From NCBI GenBank assembly GCA_003164275.1, contig PLSY01000333.1, forward strand, positions 4,489-11,167: DNA of 6,679 bases, in the 5' to 3' direction. Positions 6,452 through 6,679 of this stretch are shown here, in pieces. The notes below the pieces were generated by a model. It saw nothing but the letters and a program-made list of their open reading frames with translations, searched no databases and was not told the origin of the DNA. Positions within the stretch are counted from its first letter, which is position 1, and every line of letters begins with the position of its first letter. Source of the stretch: Acidimicrobiaceae bacterium. GTDB taxonomy: Bacteria > Actinomycetota > Acidimicrobiia > Acidimicrobiales > RAAP-2. A program made the translations under genes and the position numbers.

Positions 6452-6544
6452 GCGATCCTGAGATTGCGCCCGAAGATCCTGGGTAAGGTGAGCGTGCACC
6501 GCATCATGTCTCTACCCGATGACTTCACCGTCACCCGTCGAAGT

Positions 6545-6551
6545 AAAGGAG
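6545..6551 (+). promoter_or_regulatory. Ribosome binding site of sodN
   Basis: AAAGGAG lies eight bases before the ATG at 6560, the clearest Shine-Dalgarno in the window. It decides the sodN start in favour of 6560 over the in-frame ATG at 6506. The short arms ACTTC (6522-6526) and GAAGT (6540-6544) could form a 5-bp stem directly next to it. Confidence 0.75.
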
Positions 6552-6559
6552 TTCCGCTC

Positions 6560-6679
6560 ATGCGCATTGCCGATTATCTTCTCGCCATCGTCGACCGAGT
6601 GTCCACGCCTCAGGTCGTGCACGCCCACTGCGACCTTCCATGCGGGGTGTACGACCCGGCCCAGGCCCGCATCGAGGCC
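6560..6679 (+). CDS. sodN: Nickel superoxide dismutase precursor, N-terminal part (runs off right edge)
   Basis: Nickel SOD dismutates superoxide to oxygen and hydrogen peroxide in a homohexamer. The first 40 codons are present. A 22-residue leader (MRIADYLLAIVDRVSTPQ then VVHA) precedes the mature N-terminus HCDLPCGVYDPAQARIEA. This is the nickel hook: mature His1 (residue 23), Cys2 and Cys6 supply the ligands, and Tyr9 is the conserved second-shell residue. Cleavage after Ala22 would free His1, the job expected of the SodX protease encoded divergently next door. Start ATG 6560 is fixed by a strong Shine-Dalgarno; an in-frame ATG at 6506 would give a 40-residue leader with a poorer ribosome site. 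The leader is longer than the 14 residues of the Streptomyces protein. It has a hydrophobic stretch (about 7-11) but no convincing export signal. Identification is certain from the hook motif. Confidence 0.96.
   Translation, partial: MRIADYLLAIVDRVSTPQVVHAHCDLPCGVYDPAQARIEA

Noticed and set aside
6413..6499. N-terminal extension of sodX from GTG at 6499
   Set aside because: It adds 29 polar residues ahead of the membrane helix and overlaps the divergent promoter region; ATG at 6412 fits the family better.
6506..6559. Upstream in-frame ATG for sodN at 6506
   Set aside because: The strong AAAGGAG at 6545-6551 is placed for ATG 6560, and a 40-residue leader would be unusually long.

Overview
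This 6.7 kb window is GC-rich, gene-dense chromosomal DNA from an actinobacterium. The evidence is a mycothiol glycosyltransferase (MshA) followed by a YbjN-family gene, a rex-hemA pair, a nickel superoxide dismutase next to its maturation protease, and an RsiG-type c-di-GMP-binding anti-sigma factor. These families or pairings are characteristic of Actinomycetota. I cannot fix the class. A deep-branching, non-Streptomyces lineage such as Acidimicrobiia is a guess based on divergence from textbook actinobacterial sequences.

Nine of the ten genes lie on the minus strand and are described here in transcription order, from high to low coordinates. The tenth, sodN (nickel SOD), starts at 6560 on the plus strand and runs off the right edge. 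It diverges from sodX (5987-6412), its probable leader peptidase. sodX is followed without a gap by rsiG (stop and start share a base, TAATG), which is followed by an XRE-type regulator (4-base GTGA overlap). After a 29-base gap comes mshA, whose end overlaps a YbjN-domain gene. These five genes look like one operon. Gaps of 100-202 bases then separate proC (pyrroline-5-carboxylate reductase), a DUF62 SAM hydrolase/adenosyltransferase-family gene, rex (NADH/NAD+-sensing repressor) and the 5' end of hemA (glutamyl-tRNA reductase), which runs off the left edge.

The shared theme is redox: superoxide removal, mycothiol synthesis, NADH sensing and tetrapyrrole synthesis. The most unusual element is rsiG inside the sodX-mshA cluster. 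It carries two copies of the c-di-GMP-binding motif E(X)3S(X)2R(X)3Q(X)3D, the second with His in place of Gln. This hints at a link between c-di-GMP signalling and the oxidative-stress/thiol genes. A second point is the DUF62 protein, in which the histidine of the expected catalytic triad appears to be aspartate. Non-coding structure worth noting includes a strong hairpin over the rex stop codon, a short dyad in the rex-hemA gap, and an inverted repeat between sodX and sodN. No RNA genes, mobile elements, CRISPR arrays or origins were seen, and no gap exceeds about 200 bases.
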